From positions 32,322-96,321 of the forward strand of contig DAOLIT010000007.1 of assembly GCA_035328405.1 (NCBI GenBank): a DNA stretch of 64,000 nucleotides, written 5' to 3'. Position numbers and translations under genes: made by a program. The notes beneath the pieces are model-generated. The model did not search any database and was not told the origin of the DNA. It saw only the letters and a list, made by a program, of their open reading frames with translations. Positions 34,686 to 43,246 of this stretch are shown in pieces (position 1 is the stretch's first letter; each line of letters starts with the position of its first letter). The stretch is from JAEUKA01 sp035328405 (GTDB lineage Bacteria > Myxococcota_A > Polyangia > Palsa-1104 > JAEUJZ01).

Positions 34686-36626
34686 TCACCGCGAAACCAA
34701 AAGGAGTTCTGGGCCTTGGGTGTCCAGGGGAGGGTCTTCCACGTCCAGGGTGGAAAGGAGGACGGTGGCGATGGTTTCCGATGGGGGGTCGAGTTTGGTG
34801 GGCTTTTTGATATGGGTGGGCGCAGGTTTGGGGGTCGGCGCTGGCGATGGAAAAAGACTCGTGCGCAGCGACGGCAAGAGGGCTCGCGGGACAAGACACG
34901 AAAACAACTCTTTTTCGCCCAGGGCGCGGCGAAAAGCCTCTACGGTCTCGAAATGCTCGAGCGCCGTTCGGGAGTAATAGGTCGGCACAGCGGGAGGAAA
35001 ACCGATCACACACCGCCGCGCCTTTTCGGGCGCATGTCGCATCGACTGAATCAGCGTCTTGATCGTGTCGCTTTGGTGCAGCAACGGGTTGCTTTCCGAA
35101 AGCACCAGCACGACGGACGACAGCGCGGCGGTCGGAATCAAGAAACCCAGTCTCCCCATCCACCGCATCGGCGACTGCAAACCAATCGCAGCGGCGAGCG
35201 CAAGCGGAGGCAAAAGGAGTCCCAACCCTCGCGGCGGTGCCAAATCCCGCCCGAGCAACGTCAGCAGCGTCGAGAGCATCACCCACAACAGCAAAGGCCG
35301 CGACGTGCGACGCATCGAACCCAGCAACAAACCAAAACAAGTCGTCACAATCACGACCTGCCCGACATGTCGCCCAAAGTAGGTCGGCCCCTGCGCCCAC
35401 ACCGCGTAAAACGCTTTCCAAAACAGCGCTTTTTCGGGAACGCGAAACAGACTTTGCAGCGCACCTCCGTGCAGCCGCGACGCCGCCACCAGCAGCACCG
35501 TTCCGCCGAGCCACATCAGCCACACGCGACGTTTCCGCAACAGATACCGATGCGAAATCACGCAATCGAAAAAACCGAACAGAAGCCCAATCAGTCCGGC
35601 GCGTACATCGATGATCGCCGCCGCTCCGATTCCGAGCGCAGCAAAAAACATCGGCAACCGCCGCAGCGGCAACGGTTCCGGTTCTTCCGTCGCTTTGTGC
35701 ATCGGCAGAATGTGCCGATCGAATTTGTGGCCATGCAGGCTGTGGCTGACCAGCGCCACCGTTCCCACCGACGCCAACGCCACAAAACTGTCAGGCAGAA
35801 TCCGGTGCGACAGCTCGTAGGACAAGGGCATCGCCAAAAGACACAGACCCGCCAAACCGCCCGTGTTTCGTCCCACACCCGTGTCAATCGCGATCGCCAA
35901 CAAGCACCCCGCCGCTCCCAACATTGCGAGCACTGGGGCAAGACGCAGCGTCGCCTCGCTTGTCCCAAACAGTTTGCAAATTGCTGCAATCGGCAACAAC
36001 CCGAGCGGACCTCCCGTTGGTGGAGGCACATGATGAAACGCCTGGCCGATCGGCAATTCGCCGGAAAGAAGTCGCCGGACAAGGAGTGCTATTTCCGCAT
36101 CCAACGTAGACAAACTGCCTGCACCCAAATCGACAAAATACAAAGCGATCGGCAGAAGCATCGCGATTGCCCAACCCAACACCAGACCTTTCGGAACGGG
36201 CAGCGCAGCGACGGCGTTTTGCACCGCTCCTACTGGATCGCGCAGCGCATTTTTTGTGACTTTATAACCGCGCCCCAGACCCTCGGTCAGTTTTTCCGGC
36301 AGTTTTCCCGGAAGGGCCGCCAGCTCGGCCAAGCGATCGCGGCGGCGTTTTCTCGAGACCGTTTTTGCCGTCGTGTCGCGCAATTTTCCGCTTTGCGGAC
36401 GCCCAGACACCGGAACCCGTTTTCCCAAAGGCGCTGCCGAAGACGCCATGCGAAACGACCCCGAAGAACTCGGTCGCCGTCGCACACCAGGGCGAGACGG
36501 CGAAAAACCGTCCGGTTGCGAAGGATGCGAAGGATGCGAAGGATGCGAAGGATGCGAAGGATGCGAGGGTGACGACGTGGACCTTGCTTCATCCCCTGAT
36601 TTGTCCGGTCGGTCTGCGTCGTTCAC
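34686..36626 (-). CDS. Polytopic membrane protein, glycosyltransferase 39-like
   Basis: The product (646 residues from the GTG at 36626) has a Ser/Pro/Arg-rich cytoplasmic N-terminus that includes five Ser-His-Pro repeats. Membrane helices follow from about residue 150 onward (LGWAIAMLLPIALYFV, LRLAPVLAMLGAAGCLLAIA, LGIGAAAIIDVRAGLIGLLFGFFDCVI, and others), ending in a soluble Pro/Lys-rich tail. The first loop (STLDAEIALLVRRLLSGELPIGQAFHHVPPPTGGPLGLLPIAA) has the look of the large periplasmic loop of PMT/ArnT-type lipid-linked sugar transferases, but the D-E pair is not certain. An ATG at 36449 would remove the repeats; there is no clear ribosome site for either start. Confidence 0.55.
   Translation of the reverse strand: MNDADRPDKSGDEARSTSSPSHPSHPSHPSHPSHPSQPDGFSPSRPGVRRRPSSSGSFRMASSAAPLGKRVPVSGRPQSGKLRDTTAKTVSRKRRRDRLAELAALPGKLPEKLTEGLGRGYKVTKNALRDPVGAVQNAVAALPVPKGLVLGWAIAMLLPIALYFVDLGAGSLSTLDAEIALLVRRLLSGELPIGQAFHHVPPPTGGPLGLLPIAAICKLFGTSEATLRLAPVLAMLGAAGCLLAIAIDTGVGRNTGGLAGLCLLAMPLSYELSHRILPDSFVALASVGTVALVSHSLHGHKFDRHILPMHKATEEPEPLPLRRLPMFFAALGIGAAAIIDVRAGLIGLLFGFFDCVISHRYLLRKRRVWLMWLGGTVLLVAASRLHGGALQSLFRVPEKALFWKAFYAVWAQGPTYFGRHVGQVVIVTTCFGLLLGSMRRTSRPLLLWVMLSTLLTLLGRDLAPPRGLGLLLPPLALAAAIGLQSPMRWMGRLGFLIPTAALSSVVLVLSESNPLLHQSDTIKTLIQSMRHAPEKARRCVIGFPPAVPTYYSRTALEHFETVEAFRRALGEKELFSCLVPRALLPSLRTSLFPSPAPTPKPAPTHIKKPTKLDPPSETIATVLLSTLDVEDPPLDTQGPELLLVSR
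36521..36565. repeat. Five perfect tandem copies of a 9-bp unit
   Basis: AAGGATGCG is repeated five times (plus strand); on the coding minus strand it gives Ser-His-Pro units near the N-terminus of the membrane protein. The unit is a multiple of three, so copy changes keep the frame. Confidence 0.9.
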
Positions 36627-36754
36627 GGACCCGATTCTAAACTGAAAACTTGGCGCGACGGAAAGACCGCGTGCGTTGTTTGTGGCCCTCTCGCCGCGCG
36701 TCTGGAGTATAAGGAGCCTCTGTTTCTGCCACCCGATTCGGAGGTCTTTGTCCC

Positions 36755-38584
36755 ATGATGGCTCTGTCTCGACGAGCGACGCTCGTTTTGTCGTTTTGTG
36801 GTTTTGGGTTAGCAGCAAGTTGCACGGATTCCCGTTCGGGGGATGCCGAAGTTGCGCGAGACACTGCGGATCAAAACAAAGTGCCCCCCGTCGAGGATGG
36901 CGCGACCCTCACGCTCTTGCCACAAGATCCGGTTGTGACGACCGATGGTCAGACGCCGTACGATCTGCTCTTCCGTGTCGAACGCGCGGGCAAGGACCTG
37001 ACCCCCGAAGCATTCCTTTCGATCGATGACGAACGTCTGGGCCATTTTGAGGGGGCCAAATTCGTCGGAAATCCGAGTCAGGCTGGCAAAAGTGTCGTGC
37101 GCGCCCAACGCGGCGAGGAAGTCGGTCAAACCACGTTGACCGTGCGGCAAAAAGTCATCGTTCTTGTGCCCGGAACGTCCGCCGATGCGCCTTCCAAATT
37201 CGGTGGCTCTCCGTCGGCAAAACGCATTCCTGAAGTCGTCTATCCGCTGGCCTCTGCGCTGCTGCCTCCCAACATCAGCGAGCTGGAATTTCATTACAAA
37301 CCCAATGAGGCTTCTCTGTTCGAGCTGCGTCTGTTGTCCGATTCCCTGGACCTGCGCATCTATTCCGGTTGCAACAAAGTTGGCGATGGATGTGTCGTCG
37401 TTCCCGACGAGAAAACGACCAAACTCATCATGCAGGCCGGGCGCGGAAAAACCATGTCCTTCACCATGCGCGGCACCGGAGCAGAGGGCGGAGAAGTCGG
37501 CACTTCCGTAAGCCAAGACCTTTCCTTTTCCGAACAGGACATGAAAGGGGGTCTGTACTACTGGGCCGCATCCATTGGTGGCATTGCGCGGTATGACTTT
37601 GGTTTGCGCGGACAGAAATCCGAGTCCTATTACGGACCGTTGCGCGCGGGCGGAATCTGCGTCGGATGCCACGCGATGAGTCGGAACGGAAAACGCATCG
37701 CCGTCGGCATGAACATTCCCGGCCCCGCACTCATGCGCGCCCTGGACGCAGGAAGCCGCACCAAACTGTTCGAGGTCGGCCCCGGTGTGATCGCAGGTTC
37801 CAATTATCAAGCGTTTACCAGCGACGGAAAATACTTGCTCACAACCGAGTATGGGGGTCTTGCCGTGCGCGATGGAACGACCGGAACACTCATCGGAAAA
37901 AATCCGAGTTTGCCGAGCGCCACGATGCCCGACGTTTCTCCCGACGGAAAAACCGTTGTGTTTGCGCGATCTCCCACACTCTGCATTCCGCCTTTGTGTC
38001 CGAATCTATCCACAGAAAAAGCGAGCCTGATGAAGGTGTCTTTTGCTGCGGATGGCACGTTTGGGAGTCCGGTCGATCTGGTCAAATCCGCTGGAGAAAA
38101 CAACTACTATCCGTCTGTTTCTCCCGACGGAAAATACGTCGTGTTCAACCGCGCGGCAGGGGATTCCTATGATGCCGCTGATGCACAAGTCATGGTGGTT
38201 CCCCTTTCCGGTGGGAGTCCCATCAACCTGCCTTCTGTGAATGTGGTTTTGGGCAATTCCTGGCCCAAATGGAGTCCGTTCGTGCACCGGTTCAAAAACA
38301 AGAGCGTGTTGTGGCTGACGTTTTCGTCCCGCCGCCCGTTTGGAGTCCGTGGTGGAACAAACGCGCAGATTTGGATGCTCCCCGTCGAGATCGCGGCTCT
38401 TGAAAAAGGCCAATCCAGCCAGTATCCCCCGTTCCGTCTGCCGTTCCAGGAATTTGCAACCGGCAATCACATTCCGCAGTGGGTCGAGGTTGTGGATCGC
38501 GCTCCGTGCAGCGAAGCAGACCACTCATCTTGTGGCCCCAGCGAAGTCTGCATCGACGGCGTGTGCGTGCCCGCGATTCCGTAA
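36755..38584 (+). CDS. Beta-propeller (PD40/TolB-like) lipoprotein with an internal CxxCH
   Basis: The 609-residue product starts with a signal peptide and lipobox (GFGLAASC). Residues about 40-130 look Ig-like (QDPVVTTDGQTPYDLLFRV). The second half carries WD40-like repeats of the TolB/PD40 type: FTSDGKYLLTTEYGGLAV, ATMPDVSPDGKTVVFARS, YYPSVSPDGKYVVFNRA and WPKWSPF. Between them lies RAGGICVGCHAMSRNGKRIAVG (about residue 305), a single haem-binding CxxCH placed just before the first blade. A cysteine-rich C-terminal tail (CSEADHSSCGPSEVCIDGVCVP) resembles the EGF-like ends common in myxobacterial surface proteins. The exact role is unknown; haem attachment is inferred. Confidence 0.75.
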   Translation: MMALSRRATLVLSFCGFGLAASCTDSRSGDAEVARDTADQNKVPPVEDGATLTLLPQDPVVTTDGQTPYDLLFRVERAGKDLTPEAFLSIDDERLGHFEGAKFVGNPSQAGKSVVRAQRGEEVGQTTLTVRQKVIVLVPGTSADAPSKFGGSPSAKRIPEVVYPLASALLPPNISELEFHYKPNEASLFELRLLSDSLDLRIYSGCNKVGDGCVVVPDEKTTKLIMQAGRGKTMSFTMRGTGAEGGEVGTSVSQDLSFSEQDMKGGLYYWAASIGGIARYDFGLRGQKSESYYGPLRAGGICVGCHAMSRNGKRIAVGMNIPGPALMRALDAGSRTKLFEVGPGVIAGSNYQAFTSDGKYLLTTEYGGLAVRDGTTGTLIGKNPSLPSATMPDVSPDGKTVVFARSPTLCIPPLCPNLSTEKASLMKVSFAADGTFGSPVDLVKSAGENNYYPSVSPDGKYVVFNRAAGDSYDAADAQVMVVPLSGGSPINLPSVNVVLGNSWPKWSPFVHRFKNKSVLWLTFSSRRPFGVRGGTNAQIWMLPVEIAALEKGQSSQYPPFRLPFQEFATGNHIPQWVEVVDRAPCSEADHSSCGPSEVCIDGVCVPAIP

Positions 38585-38643
38585 AAAAACGCTTACAACT
38601 TCTTCTGCGAAAAACCTTTGCAAAACCTCTGCAAAAAAACTTC

Positions 38644-40458
38644 ATGATGCAGCGCGTATCTTCCTTTCTTCGCAGCCGTTGGCCCCTGTTCCTATTCCTT
38701 CTGTGCGCCATCCTCGCGTTTCTCCCCGCGTTGCGCAACTTTCATCACTTCACTGATCGGTACGATTGGCGCTATTTCGATGCGCTTACAGAGATGTCCC
38801 GCCGAGCCGTCTTGTGGTATCGGGAGATCCCCCTTTGGAACCCCTACAGTTGCGGAGGAGAAGTAGGCTTGGCCAACCCCCAAATCCTGGATGCAGCACC
38901 CACATTCCTGTTCATTCTGCTGTTTGGAACGGCTGGTGGTTTCAAACTCTGTTTGGTTTTCTATACCTTCCTTGCGATGTGCGGAACGTATGTTCTTGCG
39001 CGAAAACATGGTCTATCGAACGCCTCTTCTGCCATCGCTTCCGTCGGATACGGCCTTTGTGGATATCACGCGCTGCATTTTGCGATCGGCCATGTTTCCT
39101 TTTTGGGAGTCACGCTGTTTCCGCTCCTTTTGTATGCATACGAGCGATCTTTGGATGAAATCGCGTGGTCGATTCCCACCGGTTTTGTGGCCGCGTGGAT
39201 CGCTGTGCTTGGGGGAACTTTTACACCTGTGTTGGCTGCGGAACTTCTGTTTTTGTGGGCGGTTTCGTGTGCTGTGGAACGGCGATCGGTTTCCCCGTTT
39301 TTGGTTCTTCTGCCGGCCTGCGTCGTCGCCATTTCCGTGTCTGCGATTCGGATGTTTCCTGTGTTTGAGTTCATTTCGGATCATCCAAGACCCCCGTTTC
39401 TGCGAGCTCCTGACCGATCCAATGTGTTGCAAATCATCGCGGATCTGTTGTCCTTTCGCAAGTTCCATCCGATTCCGGGAAGACGCTATTGGTCGCACGA
39501 ATACGCCGGAAAGTTGCCCTATGTGATTGCCCTGCTTTCCGCTGTGAGTCCGCTGGTGTTTTTTGCCTCGAAACGGAAGGCCTCTGCAACCGGAGAACCG
39601 TTTGTTCAGAGACTCCTTTTGTTGGCTGTGTTCGGTTTGCTTCTGTCGATGGGAAACTTTGCGTCGTTTGCGCCGTGGTCTTTGTTGCAAAAACTTCCTG
39701 TGGTTCGGGATTTGCGCGTTCCTTCTCGGCACCTGATTTTGCTGACCCTGCCTCTGTGTCTTCTGTCCGGTGTTGTATGGGATTGGTTTTGCGCAAAAGT
39801 GTCGTGGTCTGAAAAGACTCGGTACCTTGCATCTTGTGTCCTCGTGGTAGTGGGTGCGTGCGATGGGATTGCGTACACGGCGTTGCAATATCAGCCTGCC
39901 CAATTCATCGGAATGCGGCTCCGTTTGGAAACACCTGTGTTTCATGTCCCTGTACGTACGCCTGAAAAACTTCCCCCCTTTTCGTATGTGAATCGAACAT
40001 GGAGTGAGATGCGCGACACCTTTTTTTTAGGGCACGGGTCCGTCGCTGGAGGTCCAGTCAAAGTGGGTTACGATTGTGATGAAGTGGCCCCTTTGCAACG
40101 TGCGGAACAGATCGATGCGGGACCGGTTCCGCAAGAAAAACTGCAAGATGAAACGGCGGGCCAGATTCTGTCTTCTGTGTGGTCTCCCAGCCACCGCACG
40201 ATCACGCTGGACTTGCGCGAAAAGACGACGCTCCTACTCAATTCCAATTGGAATGAACACTGGAAAAGTGATCGCGGAAAAGTCATCCGACACAAAGGAC
40301 GGCTCGCTGTGGATTTGTCGGAAGTACCGCTCGGGCAACAGCAAATCCGTGTGTACTACAGACCCCGTTCCTTTGTGATCGGCGCTCTCCTTTCCTCGAT
40401 CGCGTGGCCCCTTTGTCTGGCACTATGGCTCCTTTTCCGACGGAATTCCTACAGATAA
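38644..40458 (+). CDS. YfhO-like polytopic membrane protein
   Basis: The 604-residue product has about twelve hydrophobic segments. Its first loop reads EIPLWNPYSCGGEVGLANPQ, the W-N-P-Y-x-x-G-G signature of YfhO/lipid-linked sugar transferase relatives. Later motifs include GHVSFLGVTLFPLLLYA and RVPSRHLILLTLPLCLL. A C-terminal periplasmic domain of about 130 residues follows. YfhO in Gram-positive bacteria takes part in glycosylation of teichoic acids; in this organism a role in glycosylating an envelope polymer is inference. The start is the ATG at 38644 (ATGATG, 59 bases after the preceding stop); the open frame upstream lies inside the previous gene. Confidence 0.75.
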   Translation: MMQRVSSFLRSRWPLFLFLLCAILAFLPALRNFHHFTDRYDWRYFDALTEMSRRAVLWYREIPLWNPYSCGGEVGLANPQILDAAPTFLFILLFGTAGGFKLCLVFYTFLAMCGTYVLARKHGLSNASSAIASVGYGLCGYHALHFAIGHVSFLGVTLFPLLLYAYERSLDEIAWSIPTGFVAAWIAVLGGTFTPVLAAELLFLWAVSCAVERRSVSPFLVLLPACVVAISVSAIRMFPVFEFISDHPRPPFLRAPDRSNVLQIIADLLSFRKFHPIPGRRYWSHEYAGKLPYVIALLSAVSPLVFFASKRKASATGEPFVQRLLLLAVFGLLLSMGNFASFAPWSLLQKLPVVRDLRVPSRHLILLTLPLCLLSGVVWDWFCAKVSWSEKTRYLASCVLVVVGACDGIAYTALQYQPAQFIGMRLRLETPVFHVPVRTPEKLPPFSYVNRTWSEMRDTFFLGHGSVAGGPVKVGYDCDEVAPLQRAEQIDAGPVPQEKLQDETAGQILSSVWSPSHRTITLDLREKTTLLLNSNWNEHWKSDRGKVIRHKGRLAVDLSEVPLGQQQIRVYYRPRSFVIGALLSSIAWPLCLALWLLFRRNSYR

Positions 40459-40512
40459 AAGGGGGAATGGAAACGACGCAGCAAATTTACGATTTGTAGT
40501 TTGCAAATTGCA

Positions 40513-40593
40513 ATGAATAGCCCCGAACAGCAGCAAGACCTCTTGAAGGACAACAGGAGGCTGCCCTATGAAAGCCTGGGGGTGATCATCTGA
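40513..40593 (+). other. Possible small ORF (26 codons) in an A+T-rich intergenic stretch
   Basis: An ATG opens a 26-residue frame beginning MNSPEQQQDLLKDN and ending YESLGVII. Its composition looks like a real acidic peptide, but there is no ribosome site before it. An AGGAGG at 40554-40559 inside it instead precedes another ATG (40568) that opens only five codons. Listed because the interval 40459-40704 has no other explanation apart from an inverted repeat. Confidence 0.2.
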
Positions 40594-40630
40594 CAGGAAT
40601 GGGGGTTCTGTGTGGGTGGTTGGGGGATGA

Positions 40631-40663
40631 GAAATTTGTGACAGAATGTAGGAAACAAATTTC
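40631..40663. promoter_or_regulatory. 9-bp perfect inverted repeat upstream of the helical repeat gene
   Basis: GAAATTTGT (40631-40639) and ACAAATTTC (40655-40663) are exact inverted copies with a 15-base spacer, 42 bases before the ATG at 40705. It could be a protein-binding operator or a leader hairpin; no T tract follows, so it is not a terminator. Confidence 0.5.
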
Positions 40664-40704
40664 GGCCAAACGAGTCTCAACAGACAAGAGGAAGGGAGCA
40701 TTCA

Positions 40705-41403
40705 ATGCGACGATTTTTTTTCCGATCAGTGCTGTGTGCAACTGTCTTGACCGCTGTGATCGAGGTTCTTTCGCCTTCTGCGGAGGCTTGCGGAAACGTG
40801 GTTTCTCTGTCGAAGAACGTCGCTTCACAACTCGTGGCCCGCGCGGAGAAGGCACTTTCACAGGGCAAACCTGCGGAAGCGTTCGACATCTTGGATGAAA
40901 AATTGCGATCGCACTACGGACTACGAACAGAGGACCCGACCCTCACGCGGAAACTTCAGCTGATCTATTCCGTCGCGTGTATCCGATCGTCGGATGCGAA
41001 GGGAATGGAATACGGCACGCGAAGTTTGAAGTGGGCGCATGAAAGCGATCCAAAAAATCCGATCGTTGCCGCACGGTTGGCAGAGGCGATTTCCCGTTTG
41101 CCAGCAGAGACCCCCGAAAAAGCAGAACAAAATCGGAAGGAGGCGCTCGCGCTTCTGGAACCGCTCGCAGAAAAGGACCTGATTGTCGATGCTGACGCGT
41201 TTGCGACCCTTGCTCGGCTCAAAAAGCAAAAGGGGGATGACGGGGGAGCAAAAGAGGCGCTCGCACGGTGCGCAAAAATGTCGAAAAACCCCACTGTCTG
41301 TTCGGATGCGCCGTGGCCGTCTCCTGCGCCCGATGGAACGCGCACTCCGTCAGCACTGCGTACGCGGCGCTTCCATCCAATGGACAGCGGAATCGACCTC
41401 TAG
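40705..41403 (+). CDS. Exported TPR-like helical protein
   Basis: The 232-residue product has a signal peptide ending near PSAEACG. Helical repeat units follow (VARAEKALSQGKPAEAFDILDEKL, LEPLAEKDLIVDADAFATLARLKKQKGDDGGAKEALARC) that resemble TPR motifs. No enzyme motif is seen. GGGAG lies 7 bases before the ATG. The stop lies 52 bases before the cytochrome gene on the same strand, so the two may be cotranscribed and the product may be an accessory of the cytochrome. The last 40 residues are Pro/Arg-rich and less repeat-like. Confidence 0.7.
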   Translation: MRRFFFRSVLCATVLTAVIEVLSPSAEACGNVVSLSKNVASQLVARAEKALSQGKPAEAFDILDEKLRSHYGLRTEDPTLTRKLQLIYSVACIRSSDAKGMEYGTRSLKWAHESDPKNPIVAARLAEAISRLPAETPEKAEQNRKEALALLEPLAEKDLIVDADAFATLARLKKQKGDDGGAKEALARCAKMSKNPTVCSDAPWPSPAPDGTRTPSALRTRRFHPMDSGIDL

Positions 41404-41455
41404 ATTTACCTTCGTTGGCGCGGTGCAGGAAAGCCTGGCCCGTTTGGGAGACAAC

Positions 41456-42640
41456 ATGTGGAAGACAATGGCCACATTCCTTTTGTGTTGTTTGGGTTCT
41501 GCCCGCGCGGAAAAACCTGCGGAAAAGCGTGCGCAGAAAACAGAAGGAATGCGACTCCTCGAAACGTATCAGTGTCCTCGCTGTCATGAAGGAACGGGGC
41601 TTCCTGCTGTGCGACAAGAAAAGCACTGTGTGTCGTGCCACCAATCGATCTTGAAAGGGACGTTTCCGATTGATTCTGCGACGCTGAAAACGTGGCAAAG
41701 TCACTTGCACAGTTTGAATGCAGCGCCTTCTTTTGTCGGAATCGGAAAGCGTCTTCGGCGCGATTTTGTGAAAGATTTTTTGCTCCGTCCGTACGATGTC
41801 CGTTCGGGGCTTCCGGCGATGATGCCTCGCTTGGGAATCTCGGAAACACAGGCCGCAGCGATTGCACAGGCTTTGATTCCGCATGAACAACTTGACCTCC
41901 CAAAGGGTGATGCAGAGGCCGGACGCAAGTTGGTTGCAATGCTCGGTTGTGCGGCTTGTCACAACATGGGCGGTTTTCCGGGAATGGAAAGTGCGCAAAA
42001 ACCGGCTGCGTTGCGAGCGGCGTACGATGCACAAACGGTTCTCCCATTGGCCCCTGATTTGCGTTTTGTGCGGGATCGGTTTCAGCCGGGAATGCTCGCG
42101 CGATTTCTTTTGTCTCCCAAAGACATCAAGCCAGATACGCCGATGCCTGCTTTTGGCTTGAATCCAACGCAGGCGACGGACATCTCGACATTTTTATGGA
42201 CTGCGCCGCTGTCTCTTGTCGCCAAAACACCGATTCCCAAACGACTCCCAATCCTGGAGCGGAAAGTGGGTTTTGACGAAGTGAACGAGCGCGTGTTTCG
42301 CAGAACGTGTTGGCACTGCCATTCGACACCAGCGTATGCGAACGGGGATGGAGGACCGGGGAATACAGGGGGCTTCGGTTTCAAAGGGAGGGGGTTCAAT
42401 GTGACAACGTATGCAGACATCGCAAGCGGCAGACTGAATGATCAGGGGGAACGGGAAAGCGTGTTTGCAAAGCTTCCCGATGGCACTCCGTTGCTGCTCA
42501 ACGCGCTGCTGTTGCGACAAAAAGAAGTGGCGGGAGAGATCGATCCGAAACATCGAGGAATGCCGCTGGGGCTTCCCCCTTTGACACCTGAGCAGATCCA
42601 ATTGGTGGAAAGTTGGATCGCACAGGGCCGACCGGAATAG
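41456..42640 (+). CDS. c-type cytochrome with four CxxCH motifs
   Basis: The 394-residue product has a short signal peptide (FLLCCLGSARA) and four haem-attachment motifs: CPRCH (about residue 38), CVSCH (about 58), CAACH (about 163) and CWHCH (about 286). After the third haem comes a cytochrome c class I style fold (HNMGGFPGMES ... FLLSPKDIKPDTPMPAFGLNPTQATDISTFLW), with the M-P-x-F methionine as a likely axial ligand. The last domain has PDGTPLLLNALLL and GMPLGLPPLTPEQIQLVESWIAQ. It should carry electrons in the periplasm. GGGAG lies 5 bases before the ATG, so the longer upstream frame is rejected. Electron donor and acceptor are not evident here. Confidence 0.85.
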   Translation: MWKTMATFLLCCLGSARAEKPAEKRAQKTEGMRLLETYQCPRCHEGTGLPAVRQEKHCVSCHQSILKGTFPIDSATLKTWQSHLHSLNAAPSFVGIGKRLRRDFVKDFLLRPYDVRSGLPAMMPRLGISETQAAAIAQALIPHEQLDLPKGDAEAGRKLVAMLGCAACHNMGGFPGMESAQKPAALRAAYDAQTVLPLAPDLRFVRDRFQPGMLARFLLSPKDIKPDTPMPAFGLNPTQATDISTFLWTAPLSLVAKTPIPKRLPILERKVGFDEVNERVFRRTCWHCHSTPAYANGDGGPGNTGGFGFKGRGFNVTTYADIASGRLNDQGERESVFAKLPDGTPLLLNALLLRQKEVAGEIDPKHRGMPLGLPPLTPEQIQLVESWIAQGRPE

Positions 42641-42677
42641 CGGAACTGGAGGGAGAAAGGGAGGAACGGGGAGAGGG

Positions 42678-42965
42678 TTATTCGCCCTCGATGCCACCCG
42701 GTTTCAGGTTGGTTGTCACCAGGCCCAAAAGTTCGGACGACAGGGCGACGATTTGTCGGGTTTCGTACCCGTTCATTTTCAGTTCACGAAAAATCGACTT
42801 CGCGAGGATTTTGATCGCTCGGTCACGTTCTCCCAAAGACGCATGGCTCATGTCGGGCTGCTCCTTCGGCTGTGTAGCGGTGTTTTTGGGGGCTGTTCCG
42901 GCTTCGGGCCGGGAACCAGGTTGGCCGCTTTGCTCTGCATGGGGCGCGCCAGGCTTGTGTGCCAT
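42678..42965 (-). CDS. Small conserved-looking protein of unknown function
   Basis: The 95-residue product has a Pro/Gly/Ala-rich N-terminus and a compact amphipathic helical C-terminal half: RDRAIKILAKSIFRELKMNG followed by ETRQIVALSSELLGLVTTNL. I do not recognise a named family, but the C-terminal half looks like a real folded unit. GAGG lies 8 bases before the ATG. It is convergent with the cytochrome gene (37 bases apart) and divergent from leuS. No signal peptide. Confidence 0.55.
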   Translation of the reverse strand: MAHKPGAPHAEQSGQPGSRPEAGTAPKNTATQPKEQPDMSHASLGERDRAIKILAKSIFRELKMNGYETRQIVALSSELLGLVTTNLKPGGIEGE

Positions 42966-43246
42966 GTTGTTGCCTCTTGTCCCTGTGAGTTGTCGTCGCT
43001 GTGCTCGTGTGGTGCGAACGTGCGAAGGCTCAACCATCGAGTGGCTTCAGACGCAGAAGGTGCGCACTCGGTTTCGCACCAAGACCCGCACTGCGAAGTC
43101 GTTTACACGTCTAGACCACGGCTGCACTCCGACGACAGATTTTTGCGACCTTTCTTTTCACATATACCTGGGCATCCTGACAAGCCGTGCAGTTTGTCCG
43201 ACGAGAAGCTTGCTGCGCCATTTTGTTTTGTGGTAGTCGCTGCGCT

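Noticed and set aside
34464..36572. A 702-codon open frame on the plus strand
   Set aside because: It runs antisense to the membrane protein gene and has an Arg/Gln/His-rich composition with no membrane segments or motifs.
40568..40585. Five-codon frame with a perfect ribosome site (MKAWG)
   Set aside because: Too short to call a gene; the site may be chance within the longer small frame.
43038..43246. A possible T-box or other riboswitch before leuS
   Set aside because: No specifier or antiterminator structure could be seen, and T-boxes belong mainly to Gram-positive bacteria.
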